64,000 nucleotides of DNA from Streptomyces sp. NBC_01669 (GTDB lineage Bacteria > Actinomycetota > Actinomycetes > Streptomycetales > Streptomycetaceae): the NCBI RefSeq assembly GCF_026339735.1, contig NZ_JAPEQG010000002.1, positions 62,001 through 126,000 of the forward strand. The letters run 5' to 3'. Below are positions 51,753 to 60,249 of the stretch, piece after piece. The notes under the pieces are model-generated. The model saw only the letters and a program-made list of their open reading frames with translations. It ran no database searches and was not told the origin of the DNA. A program made the translations under genes and the position numbers. Every line of letters starts with the position of its first letter. The stretch's first letter is position 1.

Positions 51753-52802
51753 ATGAGGCTGTGCACCCTGCGCCTACAGGTACGGCGCACCTGGACCGTG
51801 GAACTACGCCCGCAGCAGGGCAAAACCGTGCTCTATTGCGCCTTGTGCGCACCACGCGGTCACGCTCTGGCAGCGTCTGCGGCCCGGCCCGCGGTCCTGG
51901 CGCACCTGGCCCACCACGCGCGGCGCGATGTGCTGCCCCCGCATCTGCGGACCTGCCAGTGCCACGAACGCGGATGCCGGTGGCATCCGCGCCACCGGGG
52001 TTGCGCCGGCCCGGTCCTGCTCGTCCTCGCCCGTGAACGCGGGGGCCGGCTCTGGCGTCTGGCCGACGTCTGCGCCGCCTGCGCGGGCGCCACCCCGGGC
52101 AGCGCCATCGTCCCCGACACCGCCATCACATCAACCCCAGGGAGGCTCGATGCCGGCCCCGGTTCCGCCGGGGCGAAGCGTGTCAGGCTGCCCGGTGGTG
52201 CCGCTCCGGCGGATCGTGTCCGCGACATGCTCAGCTATCTCGCGGCCGCGCTTCCCCCGGATGTGAACGCAGAGGGCCGACTCCTCGCCCTGCAGTGCGC
52301 ACTGCGCAGCAACACATCCGGACAGGTACATCTGCCGACCGGACTGCTCCACGGCATGCGCCTGGCCCGAACTCTCGCACCCTGGGACGAACTGGAGGAC
52401 GCCCGCTGGCTACGCCGCCTGCCGCATCCCACCAAGCAGACGAGGCACAGAACTACCGCCGCGCAACTGCTCGATGCGACCGTCCTCACCCAGGAACCCG
52501 CCCGGCACGACCGTCACCAGGCTGCCGACTGGGCCCTGCGTGCGGTCTCCCAGCCACGGCTGCGCACCTTGCCAGCTGCAGACCGTCTGACCGCACTGGT
52601 GCTCGCCGCGCACCACTCCCCCGCCCCTGGGCGGACCAGCATGGAAGCAGATCACCTGACCCGCACCTGCGGACTCGATCGAAACGCACTTGCCGCGGCA
52701 CTCGACCGCCTCGCGGCCGTGAACGCCGTCGGAGCATGGACGTTCGAACCCGTCACGGAAGACGTGACCTGGGACCCGCCTCGGAAGTCGTTACCTCTCT
52801 GA
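51753..52802 (+). CDS. Conserved actinobacterial protein of unknown function, XRE-associated
   Basis: A 349-residue soluble protein with a Cys/His-rich N-terminal third: VLYCALCAPRGHALAASAAR, HLRTCQCHERGCRWHPRHRG, CAGPVLLVLARERGGRLWRL, ADVCAACAGATPGSA. The spaced Cys pairs suggest zinc binding. The C-terminal part is helical (MLSYLAAALPPDVNAEGRLL, ALQCALRSNTSGQVHLPTGL, LTALVLAAHHSPAPGRTSME, LDRNALAAALDRLAAVNAVG) and may contain a winged helix. The ATG at 51753 lies 13 bases after AGGAGG, a slightly long spacing. It is divergent from the XRE gene, across the 17-bp motif array. I do not know the function. Confidence 0.8.
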   Translation: MRLCTLRLQVRRTWTVELRPQQGKTVLYCALCAPRGHALAASAARPAVLAHLAHHARRDVLPPHLRTCQCHERGCRWHPRHRGCAGPVLLVLARERGGRLWRLADVCAACAGATPGSAIVPDTAITSTPGRLDAGPGSAGAKRVRLPGGAAPADRVRDMLSYLAAALPPDVNAEGRLLALQCALRSNTSGQVHLPTGLLHGMRLARTLAPWDELEDARWLRRLPHPTKQTRHRTTAAQLLDATVLTQEPARHDRHQAADWALRAVSQPRLRTLPAADRLTALVLAAHHSPAPGRTSMEADHLTRTCGLDRNALAAALDRLAAVNAVGAWTFEPVTEDVTWDPPRKSLPL

Positions 52803-53619
52803 ACGTGACCGGCGCGTTGTCGCTGGTCAGGCGTCACACATGCTCCCGGTGGTCGGCCGCGTTCCAGTACAGGTGCGCGAGGCAATCACACGACAGGGCA
52901 CACGAGTTGGACGCAGCAGCAGACCGCACGGAAGACTGCGGCACCAGGGGCCTCCTGATCGCTCGGGCTTCGACACCCACGAGCTGTGCAGGAGGACCTA
53001 CCTCCATGCCAGGACTGTCGAGAGATCACCCGCCCGAGCCGCCACGGTCGACCCCGCGCTCACCATGATCGGTACGACAACGGCTTCTAGATGTGCAACA
53101 CGTCCGCTGCGCACGATGAGAGCGCTCACGCCACAGCGATCCGAGGGCTTCCTCAGCGAGAAAGGCGCCATCGACTCATGGGCGACAGGCAGACGTTGCT
53201 GAGATCAGACCTCCGTCACCCCGGAACATGTCCCCAGTCCAGCGCGAACCCTATCTGGCAGCACTCTCATGGATCTCTGGCACGGTCAATGTGTCGGAGT
53301 TATGGTTGTGAGAAGAGCCTCTGAGCAGGAAGTCCGACGGAAAATGGACTGCCTGCACACCCGACCAGGCCAACAGCGAAGAGCTCAGTTGCGCGCCGCA
53401 GTTGCTACCTCAACGTCACATGGGAAATACCGTGACGGTGGCAGTCGAAGGCGGCGGGGCAGAGATCCCTGGACCGCCCGTCGACGGCGCGCCGCCAGGT
53501 GCTCCGGGTGAGCGGTGGCTTCGAGGATGATTTGCGGTATTGGCCGCGTTGCCTATGGACATCTTGCCTCATGCCGATTGCGTAAATCCTCAGCCCGGAA
53601 GGCGAGGTCGGCGACAGAC
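52803..53619. other. Gene-free interval before the toxin-like cassette
   Basis: About 820 bases. I find no supported gene on either strand. Base composition drops towards the right, where the cassette begins; the cassette promoter should lie in the last 150 bases. Confidence 0.5.
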
Positions 53620-53919
53620 ATGTATAGCTACATAGTCAAGGTCCGCGGAAAAACCTACGTGTGGGGATCCAACGGACTTACCAGCACCCTCGCTTGGCCA
53701 CTTTTGCTCGTCATCAACAACGACGCCCTTGGTGATCCGATTACCGTCGGCTCGGAGGCGACTGGTTCGAACTCGACTTCCTACGGAACACTCCAGCCAG
53801 GAGAGTGCTGGACGGTCCCACTGCAGGGCCTTCGCGGCGTCTTTGCCAACTGCCCAACCGACACCACGTTGGCCTGCTCCATCCTGGTGCCGCAGCTGCA
53901 ATCGTCTGGCTCGCCATGA
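53620..53919 (+). CDS. Small protein of unknown function, first gene of cassette
   Basis: A 99-residue protein beginning MYSYIVKVRGKTYVWGSNGL. It has three Cys (PGECWTVPLQ, VFANCPTDTT, LACSILVPQL) and a sequence dominated by beta-strand formers and Ser/Thr/Gly (TSTLAWPLLLVINNDALGDP, ITVGSEATGSNSTSYGTLQ). No signal peptide is evident. The GAGG site upstream is 13 bases from the ATG, so the start is fair rather than certain. The next gene begins 45 bases after its stop on the same strand. I do not recognise the family. Confidence 0.65.
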   Translation: MYSYIVKVRGKTYVWGSNGLTSTLAWPLLLVINNDALGDPITVGSEATGSNSTSYGTLQPGECWTVPLQGLRGVFANCPTDTTLACSILVPQLQSSGSP

Positions 53920-53964
53920 GGACAGCCGGAAACCGAGCAACCCATTGACCACGTCAAGAGGGCG

Positions 53965-55119
53965 GTGTTTGGGGTGTCGACCGGAAAAGCGGTGAATCTA
54001 CGCGTTCGACCAGTGCAATCGGCAGATCTGTGCTACCCCGTTGACGGAACCATCCTCTTTCAGCCGGACTCGCTACTCGGAAAGAGCGTACAGCCCTTCA
54101 ACATCAACGGGCTGTACGAAATTCTGGGCCAGGGCCACTCCGACGGGAGGCTCATGTGGGAGGCCCAAAGCATACATCAGAACCTGGAGTCGCACATACT
54201 GTCCGAGCTACGGGCTGAACCCGTAAAGGCCGAACTGGAGCAAGCCATACGTATGCGCCAAAACGCCTACATCACGACGTACTCAGATGCAGTCCTCCAG
54301 CAGGTTCAGCGCATATACTTGGACAACCCGTCAGATCAGTCGATAGTCCTGCATAGGCTCGTCGAGGCCCTCGAGGTCGACACATCCGTGCTGCATGGAA
54401 CCCTGGAACGCCTCTACATTCAAGATGGGCTTTGGGGAAATGCCATAAAGAAGGCGAGGACCGACACCACTTTCTCGTCCGTTCTTAACGTCCCCCCCGG
54501 TGTAGGGTTTCCCACCGAATACCAAAACACGGCGGCAAGCAAGTCGGAGGCGATGGGATACGAGTATCGGATGCCGTCGTCCGAGAATGACATCAGATAC
54601 CACCGGGCCCGGATCGGTCAACGGCAGGAGTACCTGGCGGCCTTCCGGATGAGGGAGATGTGCGCGAACGGGGGCACGACGTTTCCCAACGAACTCGCCT
54701 CAATCGACCAGCAGATCAGGAAGCTACAGGTCGCGTACATCGACACGATGTTGGTGTCGCCGTTCGGTGGCGTCGTCACAGGCGTCTTCCGGAATACCGG
54801 TGACTTCGTGAGCGCCGGGCAACCGGTCATCCGCGTCGAGAACGACTCGTCGGTTTACCTCGTCGGCACCATCAAGTACCGCGGCATGCTCCGCCTGAAC
54901 AGCAAGGTCGCGGTCAGCGCCACGCTCTTCGACGCACCTGGCGGTCAGCAGACGAAAATCGAAGGTGTCGTCTCCTCCGTCCGTGGACACGACTCCGTCG
55001 ACGAGCAATGGGACGTTCTCATCCTCTGTTCCAACCGGACAGCGGGAGGTGACCCGATCCTCCCGTTGAATTACAACTTCGACTTCGAGAGCACCACCGT
55101 TGACATCACCGGCGCATGA
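53965..55119 (+). CDS. Soluble HlyD-like (biotinyl-lipoyl/membrane-fusion fold) protein
   Basis: A 384-residue protein with no signal peptide or membrane helix. Residues about 20-75 (LCYPVDGTILFQPDSLLGKS) and about 275-330 (MLVSPFGGVVTGVFRNTGDF, VSAGQPVIRVENDSSVYLVG) form the two halves of a lipoyl-like barrel. Between them lies a long helical hairpin region (ELEQAIRMRQNAYITTYSDA, RIYLDNPSDQSIVLHRLVEA, DIRYHRARIGQRQEYLAAFR, ASIDQQIRKLQVAYIDTM). A beta-barrel follows (IKYRGMLRLNSKVAVSATLF). This is the plan of membrane-fusion adaptors of type I secretion, but without the usual N-terminal anchor. Several ATA codons, rare in Streptomyces, suggest transfer. The GTG at 53965 follows AAGAGGG. It lies between the small gene and the toxin-like gene. 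Confidence 0.72.
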   Translation: MFGVSTGKAVNLRVRPVQSADLCYPVDGTILFQPDSLLGKSVQPFNINGLYEILGQGHSDGRLMWEAQSIHQNLESHILSELRAEPVKAELEQAIRMRQNAYITTYSDAVLQQVQRIYLDNPSDQSIVLHRLVEALEVDTSVLHGTLERLYIQDGLWGNAIKKARTDTTFSSVLNVPPGVGFPTEYQNTAASKSEAMGYEYRMPSSENDIRYHRARIGQRQEYLAAFRMREMCANGGTTFPNELASIDQQIRKLQVAYIDTMLVSPFGGVVTGVFRNTGDFVSAGQPVIRVENDSSVYLVGTIKYRGMLRLNSKVAVSATLFDAPGGQQTKIEGVVSSVRGHDSVDEQWDVLILCSNRTAGGDPILPLNYNFDFESTTVDITGA

Positions 55120-55180
55120 CGGACCGCATGGTGGGCGCGGGCAGGACCCAGCCGCGCACTGACCAACAAGGGCTTACACC

Positions 55181-56929
55181 ATGGGAGACTTTTGGGACTG
55201 GCTCGATAAGCTTCTGGGCGGAGACGACCCGAGCAACCGCCAGAACCTGGGCGGCATGTCGGGCGCCTGGTCGTTCGGGCTGTCAAACTATTTCGCCCGG
55301 GCGCCCGGCCCGCTTGCCCCAGTGCTCACCACCTACTTCACTAGTGGCATCAACTTCGACGACCCATCGGACCTGGCCGAGGCCATGTCGATGCTCGACG
55401 CAGCCGCTGCGCAACGAATGATCGCTGACGATCAGGTGCCCGGGGACGGCGACAGAGTCAGGCGTGGTGAGCTCGAGCAGGCCGCCGCACACGGTCAGAT
55501 GGCCGTCGACGAGCCGATCGGACAGGCGAACGGGGTGATCGGGCAGGTCGACCAAGCCGGGGGCGCAGAAGCAGAAGGTGGCCGCAGTCGGCCCGTCGGT
55601 TTCGGCCCGGACAGTGACCCGGACAGCGGCCGCCGGCTAGAGGTCCTTGATCGCTGGGGTTCGCCCAACGCGCCCGACACAGGGGAAACGTCCGCCGAGC
55701 GCCGGCTGCTGGGCTCCCCCACAGGGCAGTCCACCCAGAATCCCGACCAATCGGAGGCCCTTCGCCGGACGCGGCCGGAGAGCGCGCTGCCTGCTCGACC
55801 CGAGACGGGCGCCGCCCCCACCGTGTCCGCGTCGTCGGAGGCGTACGGGGGCCGCGACCCCTCGTGGACTCCGTTCTACGATCTCGGCGAGCTCCAAGTC
55901 CAGGTGCGCGGTGAGCCTCGGCCGGGACAAGGCGACGGCGTCCCCGAGGTCGTCATCCACGGTGTACGTCCGCCGCGGCCAGCGCGGACACTTCCACCGC
56001 GCCCCGAGACCAGCCCGGCTCCAGACGGCGGCCCCGAGCGAGGATTCTGGAACCGTGGCGGGACCGGACTAGCATTTGGCGTGGCGACGGGGGTTGCTGG
56101 GTTCGTCATCATCGTCTCGAACCCTGTCGGCTGGGTGGTCGGGCTCACTGGTGCGCTGATGTTGGCGAGCGGAGTCGCTGCGTCGGGGAGCAGCATTGTG
56201 GAGCTGGGTACCTCATACGCCGGCAAGACCACGGCCGAGCAGGACGCGGCTGCGAACCGGGCGACCTCCGCGGTACTCGGCACCAGCTCACCAGGGGGCC
56301 TCCTTGGGGGCGTCGCCGGAACCGTCTACTCCGGCGACGCCAACGGCTTCGAGCAAGGCGCGTTCGTGGGTGGACTGGCCGAAGGCGCAGCGTCACTAGG
56401 CGCCGGTCTCGGTCGGATGGGCGCACGGGAGTTGCGTTTCGGTTGGCCCCGGAACATGAGATGGGCGTCGGCCAGGACTCGCAATCAGCAGGTGTTTGAA
56501 CTCGGTGACGTTGCCGCCCGCAGCCGCTACAACCCCCTCTTCCCGGCGTCGACGGAGCGCATTGAGTTGTCTCACTTCCTTCAGCGCCAGCCGAGCCAGA
56601 TGCCGAACTCGTTGCCGGGAAGGATCCAGCGCTTGGTCGGGGAAAGTTGGTACGAACGGATCGTCAACCGGCCGTGGAACCTGATCCCCATGTGGGGAAG
56701 CGAGCACGCGCTCATCGACCCTAAACGGTATGGCTTGATGAAGGATTCGTTCAAGCTCTCGTACCCGCCGCTGACGGGAACCGCCCGGTGGGCGCGTTGG
56801 GCTCCACCGTGGCTCGTGCAATCGACATACGGGGGCATGCGGGCGGGTATTGCCGTTGGTGAATACATCCTGGTCGACGACACCGGCTCCGATACCGACT
56901 CCGAGGGTTTCAGCCCGCCTCCCGACTGA
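55181..56929 (+). CDS. Polymorphic-toxin-like protein with membrane segment and putative nuclease-type C-terminus
   Basis: A 582-residue protein. Residues 1-80 are a unique helical start (MGDFWDWLDKLLGGDDPSNR). About 85-290 is disordered and rich in Pro, Gly and acidic residues. About 295-345 is hydrophobic (GTGLAFGVATGVAGFVIIVS, NPVGWVVGLTGALMLASGVA), then comes a segment like those before toxin tips (EQDAAANRATSAVLGTSSPG, GLLGGVAGTVYSGDANGFEQ, GAFVGGLAEGAASLGAGLG). The last 130 residues hold ERIELSHFLQRQPSQMPNSL, NRPWNLIPMWGSEHALIDPK and RYGLMKDSFK. A spaced SH, NLxPM and EHA pattern occurs in HNH/His-Me-type toxin domains, so nuclease activity is plausible but unproven. The ATG at 55181 follows AAGGG. 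The 3' end overlaps the opposing DUF6924 gene by 20 bases. Confidence 0.75.
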   Translation: MGDFWDWLDKLLGGDDPSNRQNLGGMSGAWSFGLSNYFARAPGPLAPVLTTYFTSGINFDDPSDLAEAMSMLDAAAAQRMIADDQVPGDGDRVRRGELEQAAAHGQMAVDEPIGQANGVIGQVDQAGGAEAEGGRSRPVGFGPDSDPDSGRRLEVLDRWGSPNAPDTGETSAERRLLGSPTGQSTQNPDQSEALRRTRPESALPARPETGAAPTVSASSEAYGGRDPSWTPFYDLGELQVQVRGEPRPGQGDGVPEVVIHGVRPPRPARTLPPRPETSPAPDGGPERGFWNRGGTGLAFGVATGVAGFVIIVSNPVGWVVGLTGALMLASGVAASGSSIVELGTSYAGKTTAEQDAAANRATSAVLGTSSPGGLLGGVAGTVYSGDANGFEQGAFVGGLAEGAASLGAGLGRMGARELRFGWPRNMRWASARTRNQQVFELGDVAARSRYNPLFPASTERIELSHFLQRQPSQMPNSLPGRIQRLVGESWYERIVNRPWNLIPMWGSEHALIDPKRYGLMKDSFKLSYPPLTGTARWARWAPPWLVQSTYGGMRAGIAVGEYILVDDTGSDTDSEGFSPPPD

Positions 56930-57428
56930 GGGGCGCGAGCCCGGAACAGCAAGGTCGGGAAGCCCTTTGCCGATCGCGTCGATGACCTCCAGCACGTACC
57001 CGCCAGCCAGCTGCACCACGAATGGGGCAGTCCATGGCCCGCTGACGCCGTGATCTGTTCGAGGTGGTGCTGGCGGACCCGGCATCACTGTGCCGGGAGT
57101 ACAGGCAACGCAAGATCATCTGCTGGATTTCAGACAGTGCCCGTTGCCAGTCGACCTCCCGGCTCCTCGTTATGGTCATGCAGTCGGCGACGAACACCAC
57201 GCTCAGGTTCTCGTCCCGTCTCACGGCGGTGAGGACCTCATCGGGCGCGGCGTCGGCCCAGGCCGGATCGTCGATGAGGTGGACGTGGGCCTCGAGCTCA
57301 CCGTTCTCACCCCATGGCTGCGTCAAACCCGTCGCCGCCGCCTGCCATGCGGCTTCGTCGTTGTAGTCGGTCCTGATGATCAGGGCAGCAAATTCATCAC
57401 GTCCGACAATCTCAGGCAACACACGCAT
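56910..57428 (-). CDS. DUF6924-like protein, converging on the toxin-like gene; C-terminus doubtful
   Basis: A 172-residue frame. The first 100 residues fit the DUF6924 pattern: MRVLPEIVGRDEFAALIIRT, DYNDEAAWQAAATGLTQPWG, AHVHLIDDPAWADAAPDEVL, TAVRRDENLSVVFVADCMTI. The remainder is basic and low in pattern, so the true C-terminus may be frameshifted; another frame over 56945-57040 reads PWTAPFVVQLAGGYVLEVID, AIGKGLPDLAVPG, which looks like real protein. The ATG at 57428 follows GGGGAGGGGC. Small proteins of this family occur beside toxin-like genes, so an immunity role is possible, although the gene is on the opposite strand and its function is unknown. Confidence 0.6.
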   Translation of the reverse strand: MRVLPEIVGRDEFAALIIRTDYNDEAAWQAAATGLTQPWGENGELEAHVHLIDDPAWADAAPDEVLTAVRRDENLSVVFVADCMTITRSREVDWQRALSEIQQMILRCLYSRHSDAGSASTTSNRSRRQRAMDCPIRGAAGWRVRAGGHRRDRQRASRPCCSGLAPLSREAG

Positions 57429-57649
57429 GTGCCCCTCCCCAGAGGGGACCGACAGTCTCACGGAGCACTGGCACGGCCTTCGCTCGGGGACGCTACCGTT
57501 CGCAGCGTCGCCACAGCAGACTGGTCGCGACCGACAGCACCGGCAGCGTCGAAACCGTCCGCAGCGCCCTCGGCCGCCTCGTCGTTCCTCCCGCGCTCAC
57601 TCGCGTGAACCTCGAAACCGGCCGGATCCGCTCATCGCGGCCTGGCCGG

Positions 57650-58760
57650 GTGAGTCACAAATACGACCGCGCTTTCAGGGTGGGTTCGGTTGGGTGAGGG
57701 GCAGGCCGGTGGCGGTGAGGCATCCGTCAATGAGGTGGGGCCGGAGCTGGGTTCTGCGTAACTCGCGGCGGAGTATGCGGTCGAGGTCGTCGGGTGTGTC
57801 GAACGCGGTGTTGGCCATCGCTCTTCGCAGCAGTGACCAGATCCCCTCGACGGGGTTGAGATCGGGTGCGTACGACGGGAGGCGGATGGTGGTGAGCCAG
57901 TCGTGCTCGGCCTCGTACCGCTTCAGGCCTGCCGTCAGGTGCGTGTTGAGATTGTCCCAGACCACCACGATCGGGCCGCCGAGCTGGATGTGGGCCCGTA
58001 CCAGCAGGTCCCGGTAGTCCTTCCAGGAGAAGCTCTTGCGTGCACCCTTCAACAGCAGGAGACCGTGAGGCCGATATATCAGCCGGCTTGCCTCGCCGGG
58101 TTTGTAGCAGCACAGGGCTGCCACCGAGGTCCGTCGGCGGGAGCGTCCTCTGACCCGGATGACGGGGGTGTGTCCGCGCCGGCCCCAGGTGCGGGCGCGA
58201 GGCGGCGTCATGGAGAACCCGGCCTCGTCCTCGAAGACGATCCAGCCCCCACACGCCGCCGCGATCCTTTTACCCGCGGCCACACCTCCTTCTTCCACAG
58301 CTCGACGGCGTGATCGTCGCGCTCGAGTGCTCTGCGGGCGGGTGCCTGCCAGGACCAGCCGTGCCGTTTCAGCAGCCGCCACACCGTCGCCACCGACAGA
58401 CTCAGCCGGAGCTGGTGGCAGATCACCGTCTGGACCCTGGCCAGGGTCCACCGCTCATCTTCGAAGCCGTGCGCAGCCGGACCCTTGCCCAATTCCTCTT
58501 CCAGCACGGCGAACTGGGCATCGGTGACAGCCGGAGAGTTCGCCGGCCCGGCCGAGCGCAGGGCCTCCATCCCGCCCTCACGCCAGGCGCGGCGCCAGCG
58601 TTCCACCGACCGCACACTCACCCGCAGATCCTTTGCGATCACCGCGGTCTTCTCACCCGCCGCGAACCGCCCGCCGGCCTGGAGCCGGATCTCCTCACGA
58701 AACGCCCGACGCTCAGCGGTCAGGCCCCCACCCTCCGGATAACGCATACCAACGGCATAC
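57650..58760 (-). mobile_element. IS630-family element
   Basis: A unit of about 1.1 kb whose transposase is encoded in two overlapping frames (57675-58747). I could not fix the terminal repeats by eye, so the limits are approximate. Confidence 0.6.
57675..58747 (-). CDS. IS630-family transposase in two frames
   Basis: The first frame (58747 to about 58270) is the DNA-binding half: MRYPEGGGLTAERRAFREEI, RFAAGEKTAVIAKDLRVSVR, SVERWRRAWREGGMEALRSA, ARVQTVICHQLRLSLSVATV, WRLLKRHGWSWQAPARRALE. The second frame (about 58270 to 57675) is the catalytic half: GGWIVFEDEAGFSMTPPRAR (first Asp), PIVVVWDNLNTHLTAGLKRY (second Asp), LPSYAPDLNPVEGIWSLLRR (Glu). The shift falls around a GTAAAAGG run near 58270-58280. 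In several IS630 elements such an A-rich site makes the full protein by programmed frameshifting, so the element may be functional; a chance mutation is the alternative. Confidence 0.78.
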
Positions 58761-59548
58761 CGCAGGGATCATGAACCGTCACTACCCGACGACAACCCGA
58801 AATCCTCAGTAACCGATGTCCAGGACCTCTCCGGGATGTCCGTCGCGCCCGACATCTTGGCGGGCTGATGGTCATCTGGTGGCGGGCGAACGCTGATGAA
58901 GCTCGCTGTGCCGATGGCGACGCCCGCTGACATACTGCCGCCTCGCGTTGGGCCAACCGAAGTTCGGGGGTGATCCCTGGGCGCTTCGCCGGGTGGATGT
59001 GGAATGCGCAAAAAACCCGCACATCATTGGTGTGCGGGTAAAAGAGAGGGGCAGTGGCCACGATGTGGCGAGTGCCCCTTCAAGTCCGAGCAGAGGCTAT
59101 CAAGAGCGCCGCCGCCGTGCCTCCGCTCAGAGCAGGGACACATTATCTGCTCTACCTGCGCCGAGGCTCGACCTGGCAAATCTTCAGCGGCAGGCGTGCC
59201 AATACCTGCCGCACCCTGGGACGTTCTCGGTCCCAGCTCCCGGGCCCTGTCTCCCCCGGCCCGGGTAGGCCGCTCGGCGCATCAACAGTGACAGTGCCTC
59301 GGTCGGTCTCGTCGTCGTATGGCCCGCATCTGCTGGTTCCTCACCCTCAAGGGAGGAGTGAGACATCACTCGACTGGCACATGAGGGCTCTACTCGTGCG
59401 TACCATCTCTAGACACTGCTGCACATTGCGGCAGTTATGTCCTGCGGGTGTCCCAGTCAGCACAGCCTGGGCACCTGCCTCCACCCGCTCGCGGACCGGG
59501 TTCGTGCTTCTCACCGCCGTACCCGCGAGCTGCAGAAAGGCCCATGAC
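58761..59548. other. Intergenic region with a hairpin terminator
   Basis: About 790 bases between the IS630 element and the histone-like gene. It contains the hairpin at 59016-59038 and the promoter region of the next gene. No gene is supported, although a plus-strand frame stays open over much of it. Confidence 0.5.
59016..59038. terminator. Bidirectional terminator-like hairpin
   Basis: CCCGCACA and TGTGCGGG pair around a 7-base loop (TCATTGG). A run of A precedes the stem and TAAAAG follows it. Confidence 0.65.
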
Positions 59549-60232
59549 ATGTCTGAAATTCAGGCTCACGCCACAGGACTGACGTCGCAGTACATCGCCC
59601 AGGTGACGGGCGACCTCGAGCGCAACGTCAAGGAGCAGGAACGCATCAGTGCGGAAATCGAGGAGCTGCAGGAGCAGTTGGGTGCCCTGCAGCACGACCA
59701 CTCCGTGCTGGTGAGCATGCAGGAGGCACTCGGCGGCGCGAACGCAGTCGGCGAGGCAGACACCACGGCCGCGCCGACCGTACCGCGCCAGGCCACCGCC
59801 GAACCCCGGCAGAGCACGCCGAAGAAGGCGGCCGCCACGAGTGCAAAGACGACGGCATCCAAGAAGGGGGCCGCCAAGGCGTCCTCCGCCAAGGCCTCGT
59901 CCGCGAAGACACCGTCCGCGAAGGGCTCGTCGGCCAAGGGCTCGCCCGCGAAGGTACCCACGACAGACGCCAAGCCGACCCTCGTCAACCTGATCCGCGG
60001 CCACCTGGAGCAGCAGAACGAGCCGCGGTCCGCCACCGAGGTCTCCGCCGCGCTCACGCAGGCCCACCCTGACCGCGGCGTCAAGACCACCGTTGTGCGT
60101 ACCACCCTCGAAGGGCTGGTCGCCAAGAGCCAGGCTCAGCGCACCAAGCAGGGCTCGTCCGTCTTCTACACCGCGACGGCCGCTTCGGAGCCTGCTGCGG
60201 CCGAGCCCCAGCAGGAGACAGTGGCCGGCTGA
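59549..60232 (+). CDS. Histone-H1-like protein with coiled coil and winged-helix-like C-terminus
   Basis: A 227-residue protein in three parts. Residues 1-65 form a coiled coil (QYIAQVTGDLERNVKEQERI, SAEIEELQEQLGALQHDHSV). Residues about 85-150 are an Ala/Lys/Ser-rich tail-like linker with repeated units (KKAAATSAKTTASKKGAAKA, SSAKASSAKTPSAKGSSAKG), as in bacterial H1-like proteins. Residues about 150-210 look like a winged helix (LVNLIRGHLEQQNEPRSATE, VSAALTQAHPDRGVKTTVVR, TTLEGLVAKSQAQRTKQGSS). DNA binding and chromosome or gene regulation are inferred. The ATG at 59549 follows AGAAAGG at eight bases. Similar proteins occur singly in many Streptomyces genomes. Confidence 0.8.
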   Translation: MSEIQAHATGLTSQYIAQVTGDLERNVKEQERISAEIEELQEQLGALQHDHSVLVSMQEALGGANAVGEADTTAAPTVPRQATAEPRQSTPKKAAATSAKTTASKKGAAKASSAKASSAKTPSAKGSSAKGSPAKVPTTDAKPTLVNLIRGHLEQQNEPRSATEVSAALTQAHPDRGVKTTVVRTTLEGLVAKSQAQRTKQGSSVFYTATAASEPAAAEPQQETVAG

Positions 60233-60249
60233 CAACCCGAAGCAGCGCG

